The notes beneath the pieces were generated by a model, which was given only the letters and a program-made list of their open reading frames with translations, had not been told where the DNA came from and searched no databases. A DNA stretch of 64,000 nucleotides from S015-6 sp964479535 (GTDB lineage Bacteria; Desulfobacterota; DSWW01), in NCBI GenBank assembly GCA_964479535.1, contig CAYZMM010000036.1:1-64000 (forward strand), written 5' to 3'. The translations under genes were made by a program, and so were the position numbers. Shown here piece after piece: positions 35,561 through 44,285 of the stretch (position 1 is its first letter; each line of letters opens with the position of its first letter).

Positions 35561-35929
35561 TCAAGGTATAGATTTTGGCCTGTGGCAGAAAATCTCAGGA
35601 CACCGATCCTCTACCTGTTGTTTTAGCTTTGGGTTCATTTTTGTCTCGTACAGGTTCTCCGCCTCGCAAAGCTGTTCAACCGTGAGACCCCTAGCTCTCG
35701 TCAGATCGGCAAGAGCGAGATTGGCTTCATCGAAATTGACCTTACGCAATCCCGCTCCATTCAAGTGTGCACCAAGAAGATTGGCTCCACTGAGATTTGC
35801 GTTTACCAGATCCACACCTTGCAAGGGCGCCGATCTGAGATCGGGCTTGGTTTCAGGATTGTCCTTCCTCCATTCATTCCAATCGTTCAGATCCCCTCTG
35901 AGTCTGTTCAAATGCTCTGAATTGGCCAT
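35561..35929 (-). CDS. Pentapeptide-repeat protein
   Basis: A 122-residue protein whose middle (about residues 30-80) has A(D/N)LXX repeats such as ANLSGANLLGAHLNGAGL and ADLTRA, forming a short right-handed beta helix. The last 35 residues (VEQLCEAENLYETKMNP) are a capping helix region seen in many such proteins. The start at 35929 has AAGGAG upstream. It stands alone. The function is unknown. Confidence 0.75.
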   Translation of the reverse strand: MANSEHLNRLRGDLNDWNEWRKDNPETKPDLRSAPLQGVDLVNANLSGANLLGAHLNGAGLRKVNFDEANLALADLTRARGLTVEQLCEAENLYETKMNPKLKQQVEDRCPEIFCHRPKSIP

Positions 35930-36215
35930 GTCATATCTCCTTTTCCCCGTACCAGAACGCACACGGTTGACGACCCCTAGCAGGTCAGAAGATTGTTGCC
36001 TTTATGCGATTTGTACTCCAACACATCTTCCGGACCGGAACCACCAATACCTTCCCGTTTCGGTCCCCTTGAGTGCGGGACAAGGATCGGACAGATGCTT
36101 ACTATTCGTTTGTAATCTTATCACAGATAGGAGTTATCAAGGGAGGATACTCACGAAATCCTCTCAAAGACATCCCGGCATACTCTTTCAGCTCTCTTCT
36201 CGTCGATCATGTCGT

Positions 36216-37373
36216 CTACTTCGAATTCGTTTTCTGACCCGCCGGGACCCGATCCGGATAGGTGCCGGGGCAGAAGAAATTGACGATCTCCCGGTAGTCC
36301 GGATGGCACCCGCCGATGTGTGGGATCCCCATCCTTTTGGCGACCCCCGCCGAGCAGTCCCCCAGGCAGACGCGACAGGTTCCCGCAGGAGCTGGAGGGT
36401 CCGAGGGTCCCATGAGAACGCTCACTTCCCCGCGGTCCGCCCGTTTGGTGAACCGGTTGTAGAGCTCGGGGGTGTTGAAGATCTTGGTCAGGGCCCTGTA
36501 AAAGGGAATCGAACACATGCTGCACGTCCTGTCGTCCGAGTAGATGACGAACGGGTCAGCGTGAATGGTGCGCATGGGCCCCTTGAAAGGCGACTCGACG
36601 TCGTCGACAGCCTCGCCGAGGACCCGTATGTCCTCGACACGCGTCAGGTGTTTCACCTCTCCCGGATCGAAACCCATGATCTCGGTGCACACGTTGTCCA
36701 CGGCCAACATGTGCTTTCCTGCGACGAGGAGATCCATTCGCTTCGTCTCACCCACGGGGGGGCCGGTCGGGCCGGTTCCCTCGACGCAGTAGAGACCGTC
36801 CACCAGGGTCAGGGCGGGCCGGACCACTTCGCTCAATGCGTGAACGCATCCGTGAAGGTCCTTCTTGTGAAAGAGCTTCTTCGTATTCACCTGGAGCAGG
36901 CCCTTCTGGTTCTTCACCCCCAGCGTAACGAGCGTTTGAAGGTGGGTCTTCATGGTGGGGACGTTGACGTACTCGTACTCGGCAAGCATCTTCGGCAGAG
37001 GGATGGACCCGTATTTCCAGGGAACCTCCTCTCGCTCCACCTGCTCCAGATTGATGATCGGGACTCCGAGGTGTTCCCGGATGTCGAGGTATCCCGACGC
37101 TGCGAGCAGCTTCTCGAAGGCCTGGTCCGATTCGAAGATGCCGCTCGCCTCCGCGAGGACGACGTCCCTGCCCCGTTTCCGGAAATAGCGGATCAGCGCC
37201 TCGATGACTTTCGGGTGCGTGTCGTCCCCGTTCTCCGGCGGAACGGCCGAAACGATGTTCGGCTTGAGAAGGACGCGGTCTTTCACGGGGGTGTAGCCCA
37301 CGAGTTCCAGGAGTTCTTCTACATCCTGGACGAGGCGGTCGATGTTCGTCCTTCGGATTCCGACTTTGGGCAT
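36216..37373 (-). CDS. DUF362-domain protein
   Basis: A 385-residue protein. The N-terminal half has VLLKPNIVSAVPPENGDDTHPKVI, a DUF362 signature, and YVNVPTMKTH. The C-terminal part carries Cys clusters (CSMCSIPF, CRVCLGDCSAGVAK, GGCHPDY) that could bind metal or Fe-S. The ATG at 37373 has AGAAGG upstream. A CaiB gene lies 28 bp upstream on the same strand. The stop is at 36216; the next frame after a +1 shift stays protein-like for about 20 codons, ending near 36151. The reaction is unknown. Confidence 0.75.
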   Translation of the reverse strand: MPKVGIRRTNIDRLVQDVEELLELVGYTPVKDRVLLKPNIVSAVPPENGDDTHPKVIEALIRYFRKRGRDVVLAEASGIFESDQAFEKLLAASGYLDIREHLGVPIINLEQVEREEVPWKYGSIPLPKMLAEYEYVNVPTMKTHLQTLVTLGVKNQKGLLQVNTKKLFHKKDLHGCVHALSEVVRPALTLVDGLYCVEGTGPTGPPVGETKRMDLLVAGKHMLAVDNVCTEIMGFDPGEVKHLTRVEDIRVLGEAVDDVESPFKGPMRTIHADPFVIYSDDRTCSMCSIPFYRALTKIFNTPELYNRFTKRADRGEVSVLMGPSDPPAPAGTCRVCLGDCSAGVAKRMGIPHIGGCHPDYREIVNFFCPGTYPDRVPAGQKTNSK

Positions 37374-37401
37374 AGATGCCTTCTTCTCCGGTGGCCATCC
37401 C

Positions 37402-38544
37402 CTAAACCACACCATCCTTCCGGAACTGCGCAATATCCTCCCCGGAGCACCCGATCTCGGAAAGGACCTGCGCCGTATGTTCCCCCAGCTCGGGAGGAGG
37501 TCGCCGGATCTCCTTCGCATCGCACGTTGAGAACTCGATCGGAAAGCTCACCTGCCGGATGGTCCGGCCCGCGGCCAGGGCCATATCCTGCATCATCCGG
37601 CGGGCCTGAACGTGCGGGTCCCGGGGAAGCGTTTCCATGTCGTTGACCGGGGCCGCGGGAACATCCGCCTCGATCAGCATGCGGACCCACTCGTCCCTGG
37701 GCTTGCCGGAGAAGACGGCCTGCATCTGCTTCTCGATCTGCGGCCGTTGCAGCCTCCTCTCCAGGGCGTTCAAGCCGGCGTGCTCTTCGAGTCCGATGGC
37801 GGAACAGAGACGCTGCCAGAACCAGTCCTCATGGGCGATCCCCAGGGAGAAAGACCTCCCGTCCCCACCCTTGAAGATGCCGTACCCCGCGTCCTGGCCG
37901 AAATCGAACATGCCGGAAGAAAAGGTCATGCCCACATGCGCGCCCATCCAGGAGAGCAGACCGTCGAACATGGAAACGTCCACGTAGAGCCCCCTGCCCG
38001 ACCGCTCCCTGGACATGAGGCCTCCGAGGATCCCGATGGCGGCGAACATCCCGGAAGACAGGTCTCCCACCGTGATCCGGGGAACGATGTATTCTCCGTT
38101 CTTGTCGAGGAACCCCTCGAGCATGCCCGCCATGGACTGGTAATTCAGGTCGTGGCCCGGAACATCCCGGAAGGGTCCGTCCTGCCCGTAACCGGAAATG
38201 GAGCAGTAGACCAGACGCGGGTTGATGTTGCTCAAGGCCTCGAAATCGATGCCGAGCCGCTTCGTGACACCCGGCCGGAAGCCCTCTGTGAAGACGTCGT
38301 GCTGTTCCACCAGGCGCAGAAAGATCTCCCTGCCTGCCGGGGCCTTCATGTCGAGGGTCAGGCTTCGCTTGTTCCGGTTGAGGGTCTGGAAGAAGTCCGG
38401 CATCTGGCGTGCCGGGTCCCCGGATCCGGGCCTTTCCACCTTCAGCACCTCGGCGCCCATGTCCGCCAGAAGCATGGAGCAATAAGGCCCCGGGTACTGG
38501 TGCGCGGAATCGAGAATTCTGATTCCTTCCAACGGTAACGCCAT
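37402..38544 (-). CDS. Family III CoA-transferase (CaiB/BaiF)
   Basis: A 380-residue CoA-transferase. GIRILDSAHQYPGPYCSMLLADMGAEVLKVE opens it, VYCSISGYGQDGP follows, and the catalytic Asp lies in YVDVSMFDGL. It moves CoA from one acid to another (carnitine, aromatic or formyl type). The substrate is not shown. It is followed by DUF362 on the same strand and preceded by repeats, then by a thiolase. It fits an acid-activation step for the beta-oxidation set at 38.9-44 kb. Confidence 0.9.
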   Translation of the reverse strand: MALPLEGIRILDSAHQYPGPYCSMLLADMGAEVLKVERPGSGDPARQMPDFFQTLNRNKRSLTLDMKAPAGREIFLRLVEQHDVFTEGFRPGVTKRLGIDFEALSNINPRLVYCSISGYGQDGPFRDVPGHDLNYQSMAGMLEGFLDKNGEYIVPRITVGDLSSGMFAAIGILGGLMSRERSGRGLYVDVSMFDGLLSWMGAHVGMTFSSGMFDFGQDAGYGIFKGGDGRSFSLGIAHEDWFWQRLCSAIGLEEHAGLNALERRLQRPQIEKQMQAVFSGKPRDEWVRMLIEADVPAAPVNDMETLPRDPHVQARRMMQDMALAAGRTIRQVSFPIEFSTCDAKEIRRPPPELGEHTAQVLSEIGCSGEDIAQFRKDGVV

Positions 38545-38936
38545 GCTTCCCTCCCTGTTCCTCGTGTCCTCGAAGACGGGGATCCATCGGCCGGGTGCGC
38601 CGGGAGACTGCCGCGTCGCCTCCGGCTCCTCGCAATCTCCGCAAACGGAACCGCTCCCGCCCGGTCACTCCTGGACCCCGCTTTCGCGGCTGTGCCCTAT
38701 TCGTCATCCCGGCCAAGCCACGCAACGCGTGGCGCGAGCCGGGATCCAGAAGTCTCTGATTGGACTGGATTCCGGATCTCGCTCCGCTCCACTCGTCCGG
38801 AAGGACGGCTTTGGCAATTGTGACAAAGCCTTGTTCGCGGGGGCGACCGCGTTTGCGGGGATGACGGCAGGCCGGTTGGGCTGCGGGGCCTTTGTCCTTT
38901 CACCTTTGTCCTTTCACCTCTCCCCGGCACAGTTTG
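38545..38936. repeat. Gene-free stretch packed with repeats
   Basis: No gene is seen. 38607-38640 is a REP-like copy (GCGTCGCC...CTCGCAAT). 38702-38866 is a larger element: CGTCATCCC and GGGATGACG ends enclose CCGGGATCCAG and CTGGATTCCGG, the common imperfect palindrome of many genomes. 38889-38919 is a CTTTGTCCTTTCAC direct repeat (two copies), the reverse complement of the type at 11181. Confidence 0.6.
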
Positions 38937-40082
38937 TCACTTCGTAAGGATGTGAATCCCGCAGGCGCCGGCCTCCAGACCGGCCGCGAAACCGCCCAGC
39001 ATGTGGGCCAGCCCGACCTTCGCGCCCTCGACCTGCCGCTTGCCGGCCTGGCCGCGCAGATGGGTCGTCACCTCCGCGACCACGCGCACGCCGGATGCGC
39101 TCAAGGGGTGGCCCAGGGAAAGGAGTCCGCCGCTCGGGTTGACCGGGACCTTCCCCCCCAGGGCCGGAGCGCCGGAGCGGAGAAACGCGACGCCCTCGCC
39201 CGGCTTGCACAATCCCAGGTCCTCGTATCGGAGGATCTCCTCTGTGGAAAAGGCGTCGTGGAGCTCTACGAGGTCGATGTCTTCGGGCCCGCAGCCTGCC
39301 ATCTCGTAGGCCCTTCTCGCCGTCTCCACGCCCAGCGGCGACGAGGTCATGTCCTTCTGCTGCCAGCTGTATCCGGCGGACAGCAACGCCGACCCGGCGA
39401 TCTTGACCGGATTCGTCGTGTGTTTCCTGGCCACGTCCATGGTGCAGAGGATCACGGCCGCGGCGCCGTCCGTGTTCGGGCAGCACTGGAGCAGGGTGAT
39501 CGGCTCGCAGATCATCCTGGAGGCGAGAACCTCCTCGACGGTGAACTCCTTCTTGTACTGGGCGTACGGGTTCAGGCACCCGTGGTGGTGGTTCTTGACC
39601 GAGACCTGGGCAAAATCCTCGGGGGTGGCCCCGGACTCGTGCATCTGCCGACGCGCAAGCAGGGCAAACACGGCAGGCATGGTCAGCCCGAGCTGTCCCT
39701 CGATGTCGTCCTTGCCGGGGGGGATCAGCTTGCGCGCGATCGGGCTCGTGGTCATCGACTCCACACCGATGGCCACGCCCACGTCGTAGTGGCCGCTCGC
39801 GATCTCCTTCCACACGCCCCGGACGGCGGTGGCGCCCCCTGCACAGGCATTCTCCACGTTGATCATCTCCAGGCCCGTCACGCCCACCTCTTTGAGCACA
39901 TCCTGGCTCGTGATCGCTGCATCGTACAGCCGGGAGCTGTAGGCGACCTGTATGTCGCGCGCACTGATCCCCGCGTCCTTGATCGCCGCGATCACGGCAT
40001 CCCTTCCCATCTCGGCGGCGGATATCTCGGGCATCTTTCCGAAAGTGCTCTGTCCCACGCCCAAAACGGCGACTTCCCTCAT
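38937..40082 (-). CDS. Thiolase / acetyl-CoA acetyltransferase (SCP-x type)
   Basis: A 381-residue thiolase-like enzyme. VENACAGGATAVRGVW holds the nucleophilic Cys, VELHDAFSTEEI has the Asn/Asp-His region, and GGLLSLGHPLSASG the C-terminal His. It probably works with the DUF35 protein encoded upstream, as in BbsAB-type and archaeal thiolase complexes. The 65-base gap to that gene holds a palindrome. It belongs to the 36-44 kb acyl-CoA set. Confidence 0.88.
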   Translation of the reverse strand: MREVAVLGVGQSTFGKMPEISAAEMGRDAVIAAIKDAGISARDIQVAYSSRLYDAAITSQDVLKEVGVTGLEMINVENACAGGATAVRGVWKEIASGHYDVGVAIGVESMTTSPIARKLIPPGKDDIEGQLGLTMPAVFALLARRQMHESGATPEDFAQVSVKNHHHGCLNPYAQYKKEFTVEEVLASRMICEPITLLQCCPNTDGAAAVILCTMDVARKHTTNPVKIAGSALLSAGYSWQQKDMTSSPLGVETARRAYEMAGCGPEDIDLVELHDAFSTEEILRYEDLGLCKPGEGVAFLRSGAPALGGKVPVNPSGGLLSLGHPLSASGVRVVAEVTTHLRGQAGKRQVEGAKVGLAHMLGGFAAGLEAGACGIHILTK

Positions 40083-40105
40083 GGCATTCTCCTTCCCTTT
40101 CGCGT

Positions 40106-40172
40106 TCTAGCAGGCTGTTGAAAGTCTCTTGAACGTCTCTTCGAGCGACGGCGTCTCCACCATCCTGCTAGA
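40106..40172. repeat. Inverted repeat with TCTAGCAGG ends
   Basis: TCTAGCAGG (40106-40114) and CCTGCTAGA (40164-40172) are perfect nine-base ends of a 67-bp element holding GCTGTTGAAAG. The DUF35 stop codon (TAG) lies inside the right end. Confidence 0.5.
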
Positions 40173-40560
40173 CCGGTTTGAACACGTACCCGATCAATTC
40201 CTTGCCCTCGAACTCCCAGAGCTTCTCGATGACGACTTCCATGTCCATCCCCACCTCGAAGGGCTTGCCGTCGATCATCTTCAGGGGCGCGAAGACACGC
40301 AGTCCCTCCGGGAAATCCACGTATCCCATCGCATGGGGAGGAGCGAAGAAGGACGAGGGCATGTGGGCGATCGTGTAGGAGTAGAGCTTCCCCTCCCTGC
40401 TCAGCGGTGCCTCCTCCAGCTCCTCGTGAAGACAGGCCAGACAGAGCTTCGCCTTCGGGAAGAAGATCTGCCCGCAGGACGCGCAATTGTTCGCCAACAG
40501 GACGCCTCCCTCGGCCTCCTCGCGAAAGGTACCTTCTCGGATCGGAACTCGTTCTGCCAT
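40168..40560 (-). CDS. DUF35 OB-fold zinc-ribbon partner of a thiolase
   Basis: A 130-residue protein: a zinc ribbon (CASCGQ and CLAC, about 14 residues apart) and an OB domain with LYSYTIAHMPSSFF and the VFAPLKMI strand. Such proteins bind the acyl-CoA for an adjacent thiolase, as BbsA does for BbsB. The ATG at 40560 was chosen because a GAGGGCG site precedes it. It is transcribed toward the thiolase gene. The stop is supplied by the repeat at 40106-40172. Confidence 0.85.
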   Translation of the reverse strand: MAERVPIREGTFREEAEGGVLLANNCASCGQIFFPKAKLCLACLHEELEEAPLSREGKLYSYTIAHMPSSFFAPPHAMGYVDFPEGLRVFAPLKMIDGKPFEVGMDMEVVIEKLWEFEGKELIGYVFKPV

Positions 40561-40703
40561 TTCGCCCTCCCTCTTCGTTGACGCCTTACCCGGAAGCCGT
40601 GCCTCCGGATTTCGATGCATTCGACGGATACGGTCGCAGAAGGGTATAATACCCGATTCCAGGGAATTTCGTAAGGTGGCTGCCCGACAGCGGAGGTGAG
40701 AAC

Positions 40704-41492
40704 ATGCCCGAACCCGTGCTGCTCGTTGAGAAGAAAGACGGAATCGCGACCCTGACCCTCAACCGGCCCGAGTCGATGAACGCCCTTTCGAGGGAGCTCG
40801 TGGCGTCCATCGGCCGGGCCTTTACGGATCTTCGGGAGGACCCGGAGACCGGGGTGGTGATCCTCACGGGCACCGGCCGCGCCTTCTGCGCCGGCATGGA
40901 CCTGAAAGAGATGTCCGAACAGGGGATGAGCGATCCGGAGATGGACGCCGGTGACAATCTGGACACCATCGATCTCTTGAACGGATTCGACCGGCCCATC
41001 ATCGGCGCCGTCAACGGGGCGGCCATCACGGGCGGATTCGAACTGGCCCTCGCATGCGATTTCCTGATCGCATCGACCGAGGCCCGCTTCGCCGACACGC
41101 ACGCGCGCGTGGGCGTCATGCCCGGCTGGGGTATGAGCCAGAAGCTGGGCCGGATGATCGGGATCGGCCGCGCCAAGGAGCTCTCCTTCACCGGCAATTT
41201 CCTCTCCGCGGAGCAGGCCCTGGCCTGGGGCCTGGTCAACCGGGTCGTGGAGCCGGAGGAATTGCTTCCCGTGTGCAGGGCCCTTGCGGTAGAAATCCTC
41301 TCCTGTGCCCCGGGCATGGTTTCGAGCTACAAGCGCGTCATCGACCAGGGCTACGGCATGCCCCTCGCCGAGGCGCTCGTCATGGAAAGAAGAGTGTGCC
41401 GGGAGCACGCGCGAAAGCTAACGGCCGATTTCGTGGCGGCTCAGACGCAGAGCGTCCAGGACCGGGGTCGAAAGCAGACGAAGAAGGCCTGA
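40704..41492 (+). CDS. Enoyl-CoA hydratase/isomerase (crotonase) family protein
   Basis: A 262-residue crotonase-fold enzyme. The oxyanion-hole segments are GRAFCAGMDLKEM and GAAITGGFELALACD, and the first catalytic Glu (of GGFELAL) is present. The second Glu of hydratases (PEI) is replaced: the equivalent sequence is DTHARVGVMPG. It may therefore be an isomerase, hydrolase or other crotonase. It follows GGAGGTGAG and precedes an acyl-CoA dehydrogenase by 20 bp. Confidence 0.88.
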   Translation: MPEPVLLVEKKDGIATLTLNRPESMNALSRELVASIGRAFTDLREDPETGVVILTGTGRAFCAGMDLKEMSEQGMSDPEMDAGDNLDTIDLLNGFDRPIIGAVNGAAITGGFELALACDFLIASTEARFADTHARVGVMPGWGMSQKLGRMIGIGRAKELSFTGNFLSAEQALAWGLVNRVVEPEELLPVCRALAVEILSCAPGMVSSYKRVIDQGYGMPLAEALVMERRVCREHARKLTADFVAAQTQSVQDRGRKQTKKA

Positions 41493-41512
41493 CGTAAAGG
41501 AGAAGCGACACC

Positions 41513-42676
41513 ATGGATTTCGCGCTCACCGAAGACCAGAGAATCCTCCTCGAGAGCTTCGAGAAGTTCGGCCGCAAGGAGCTGGAGCCCCTCGCCGACG
41601 AGTACGACCGGACCAAGGCCCTGCGGGATCCCGCCGTGGCCAAGGGACTGCTCAGGAAGCTCTACCCCTTCGGCGCGGTCTCAGGGCCCATCCCGGAGGA
41701 ATACGGCGGCATGGGCCTCGATTACGTCACCACCGGCCTGATCGCCGAGAAGCTCGCCGGTTATTTCGGCTCCCTGGGCGGCATCTGCCTCATCCAGACC
41801 GTCTGCGGCCGGCTCATGACCGAGTCCCCGAACGAGGCGTGCAAGAAGAGCATCCTTCCCGCCGTCTGCTCGGGCGACTCGATCGGCTGTCTCTGCGTCA
41901 CCGAGCCGAACGTGGGGTCCTTCGCGGCGGCGATCGAGACGGCCGTGAGGAAGGTGGACGGCGGATACCTGCTCAACGGAACCAAGACGTGGATCTCGAA
42001 CGGGAGCATCTCGGACAAGGCGATCGTCATCGCCACGGCCGACCGGTCCCTGGGCGCAAAGGGACTGGCCGCCGTTCTGGTGGACCGGGACCGGAGCCCC
42101 TACCAGGCCCGGGAACTGGAGAAGATGGGGATGAAGGCCTTCCCCACATCGGAGCTCGTCTTCGAGGACGCCGAGGTCTCGGACGACCACGTGCTCGCGG
42201 AGCCCGGCCAGGGACTGAAGACGACCCTTCGGACCTTCGAGCTGGCCCGCAGCCTCATGGCGGTCGGCAGCGTCGGCATGTCCCGGGCCGCCCTCGCCCT
42301 CGCCGTCCGGTACGCGCAGGAAAGGAAGCAGTTCGGAAAGGAGATCGGATCCTTTCAGCTGATCCAGGCCATGATCTCCGACATGCGGACCCGGACCGAT
42401 GCCGCCGCCCTGCTCACCTACCGGGCCTTCTGGATGATGGATCAGGGCCTGCGTTGCGACGCGCAGTCCGCCATGGCAAAGTGCTACGCCACCGAGGCGG
42501 GCGTGGAGACCGCCTCGGAGTGCGTGCAGATCCTGGGCGCCTACGGCCTGAGCGAAGAATACCCGGCGGAGCGGTACTTCCGGGACGCGCGCATGCAGAC
42601 CATCCCGGACGGAACGACCCAGATCCAGAAGCTGATCGTGGGGCGGGATACGCTCGGCCTCAGCGCCTTCGTGTAG
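41513..42676 (+). CDS. Acyl-CoA dehydrogenase
   Basis: A 387-residue flavoprotein with the family layout: N-terminal helical domain, CLCVTEPNVGSFAAAIET and KTWISNGSISDKAIV (FAD-contact beta domain), then QERKQFGKEIGSFQLIQ and the C-terminal YPAERYFRDARMQTIPDGTTQIQ. It dehydrogenates an acyl-CoA to enoyl-CoA; chain length cannot be read. It is coupled to the crotonase gene and followed by a thiolase. Confidence 0.93.
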   Translation: MDFALTEDQRILLESFEKFGRKELEPLADEYDRTKALRDPAVAKGLLRKLYPFGAVSGPIPEEYGGMGLDYVTTGLIAEKLAGYFGSLGGICLIQTVCGRLMTESPNEACKKSILPAVCSGDSIGCLCVTEPNVGSFAAAIETAVRKVDGGYLLNGTKTWISNGSISDKAIVIATADRSLGAKGLAAVLVDRDRSPYQARELEKMGMKAFPTSELVFEDAEVSDDHVLAEPGQGLKTTLRTFELARSLMAVGSVGMSRAALALAVRYAQERKQFGKEIGSFQLIQAMISDMRTRTDAAALLTYRAFWMMDQGLRCDAQSAMAKCYATEAGVETASECVQILGAYGLSEEYPAERYFRDARMQTIPDGTTQIQKLIVGRDTLGLSAFV

Positions 42677-42712
42677 CAGACGGCTGGGAAAGGCCCATCT
42701 GCGGCGCTGAAG

Positions 42713-42739
42713 GTTGCGAGCGAAGCGAAGCAATCCCCC
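42713..42739. repeat. REP-like palindrome, copy
   Basis: GTTGCGAGCGAAGCGAAGCA followed by ATCCCCC, the same family as 11260 and 58995. A GGCCCATCTGCGGCGCTG segment just upstream (about 42692) resembles part of the larger element at 63008. Confidence 0.5.
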
Positions 42740-42809
42740 GGCTTCGTGCCTGCGGCGAAATCAACCCTGCCAGGCCACACGATTCGGAATGAGAAAGGAG
42801 AGCAGGAAG

Positions 42810-44063
42810 ATGGGTGACAGCGTGTACATTCTCGGGTCGGCGATGATCAAGTTCACCAAGTACCTGGACCGGAAAATCAAGTCCCTGACCGGCGAGGCTC
42901 TGGACCTGGTTCTCAAGGACTGCGGTCTGGCCCTGGACGACATCGAGGCGGCTTGGTTCTCCAACTCGGGCTGGGGCATCCACACCTTCCAGCACTGCAT
43001 CCGCGGCCAGGTGGCCCTGTCGGCCAACGGGCTGGAGGGCGTGCCGATCACGAACGTGGAGAACGCCTGCGCCAGCGGAAGCACGGCCTTTCACGGCGCC
43101 TGGACCGCGGTGAAGGCCGGCCTCTACGACTGCGTCCTGGCCATGGGTGCGGAAAAACTCTACAGCGAAGACCGGGCCAAGACGATGCAGGGCTTTCTGG
43201 CCGGCATGGATGTTGAGGTGGTCATGGACCAGATGGCCAAGTTCGCCGAGGAGGAGCGGGAGCGCAAGGAGAAGGAGGCCCGGGAAAAGGGCATCGAACC
43301 CCCGCCCGAGAAGCCGGGCGGCCACTCGGTCTTCATGGACTGGTACGCCGTGGGCGCCCGCCGCCACATGGAGAAGTACGGAACCACCCAGAGGCAGCTC
43401 GCCGCCATCGCGGCGAAGAACCACAACAACTCGACCCTCAATCCGCTCGCCCAGTACACCTTCCCGCAGACCGTCGAACAGGTCCTCGAGGACCGTGAGG
43501 TCTCCTGGCCCCTGACGCGGGCGATGTGCGCGCCCATCGGGGACGGAGCCGCGGCGGCCGTCCTGTGCAGCGAGCGCTTTCTCAAGAAGCATCCCTCCTC
43601 CCGGGCCGTCAAGGTCCTCGCCTCGGTCCTGCAGTCCGGCAACCTTCAGGGGCCGACCGACGTGTCGGCCCGGTCGGCGAAGAAGGCGTACGAAATGGCC
43701 GGGTTGGCGCCGGAAGACATCGACCTGGCCGAGGTGCACGATGCGACCGCCTTCGGGGAGCTCCACCAGGTCGAGCAGATGGGCTTCTGCGAGGTCGGGG
43801 AGGGCGGCCCCTTTGCAGAGAGAGGGGAGACCGCTCTGGGCGGCAAGATCCCGATCAACACGAGCGGGGGGCTCATTTCGAGGGGCCATCCGATCGGCGC
43901 CTCGGGCCTGGCCATGATCTACGAGCTGGTCGCCCAGCTGCGCGGGGAAGCGGAAAAGCGGCAGGTGGAAAGGGCCCGCATCGCCATGTCCGAGAACGGC
44001 GGCGGCACGATCGGCGCGGGCGAGGCGGCCATGAGCATCCACATCCTGGAAGCCCGCAAATGA
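42810..44063 (+). CDS. Thiolase-family protein with a charged insertion
   Basis: A 417-residue thiolase-like enzyme. VENACASGSTAFHGAW has the active Cys, AEVHDATAFGELHQ the middle motif, and GGLISRGHPIGASGLA the C-terminal His. Between about residues 145 and 172 lies a Lys/Glu-rich insertion (FAEEERERKEKEAREKGI) absent from the paralogue at 38937. The ATG at 42810 follows AAAGGAG. It comes after the acyl-CoA dehydrogenase, completing a beta-oxidation-like run. Confidence 0.88.
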   Translation: MGDSVYILGSAMIKFTKYLDRKIKSLTGEALDLVLKDCGLALDDIEAAWFSNSGWGIHTFQHCIRGQVALSANGLEGVPITNVENACASGSTAFHGAWTAVKAGLYDCVLAMGAEKLYSEDRAKTMQGFLAGMDVEVVMDQMAKFAEEERERKEKEAREKGIEPPPEKPGGHSVFMDWYAVGARRHMEKYGTTQRQLAAIAAKNHNNSTLNPLAQYTFPQTVEQVLEDREVSWPLTRAMCAPIGDGAAAAVLCSERFLKKHPSSRAVKVLASVLQSGNLQGPTDVSARSAKKAYEMAGLAPEDIDLAEVHDATAFGELHQVEQMGFCEVGEGGPFAERGETALGGKIPINTSGGLISRGHPIGASGLAMIYELVAQLRGEAEKRQVERARIAMSENGGGTIGAGEAAMSIHILEARK

Positions 44064-44091
44064 GCCCGGTGAACGAGAAACCAGGAAGAAT

Positions 44092-44215
44092 ATTGCGAGC
44101 GTCGGCGAAGCAAACCCCCAGCTCGATGGCCTGAGGGCTTGGCGAGATGGCTTCCCCCCTATCCTGCATACATATTGCCCCTGGGGATTGCCACGTCGCC
44201 TGTGCTCCTCGCAAT
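44092..44215. repeat. Facing pair of REP-like elements
   Basis: TATTGCGAGCGTCGGCGAAG (44092) and GGGGATTGCCACGTCGCC...CTCCTCGCAAT (44183-44215) are opposite-facing copies of the REP-like family, 63 bp apart. The arms could fold together. No gene lies in this 222-bp gap. Confidence 0.5.
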
Positions 44216-44285
44216 CTTCGCAGAGGACCGGGTCATCCTCCCGCGATGCCCGCAGACGACCGGATTGCCTTCCCGGAAGATTCTG

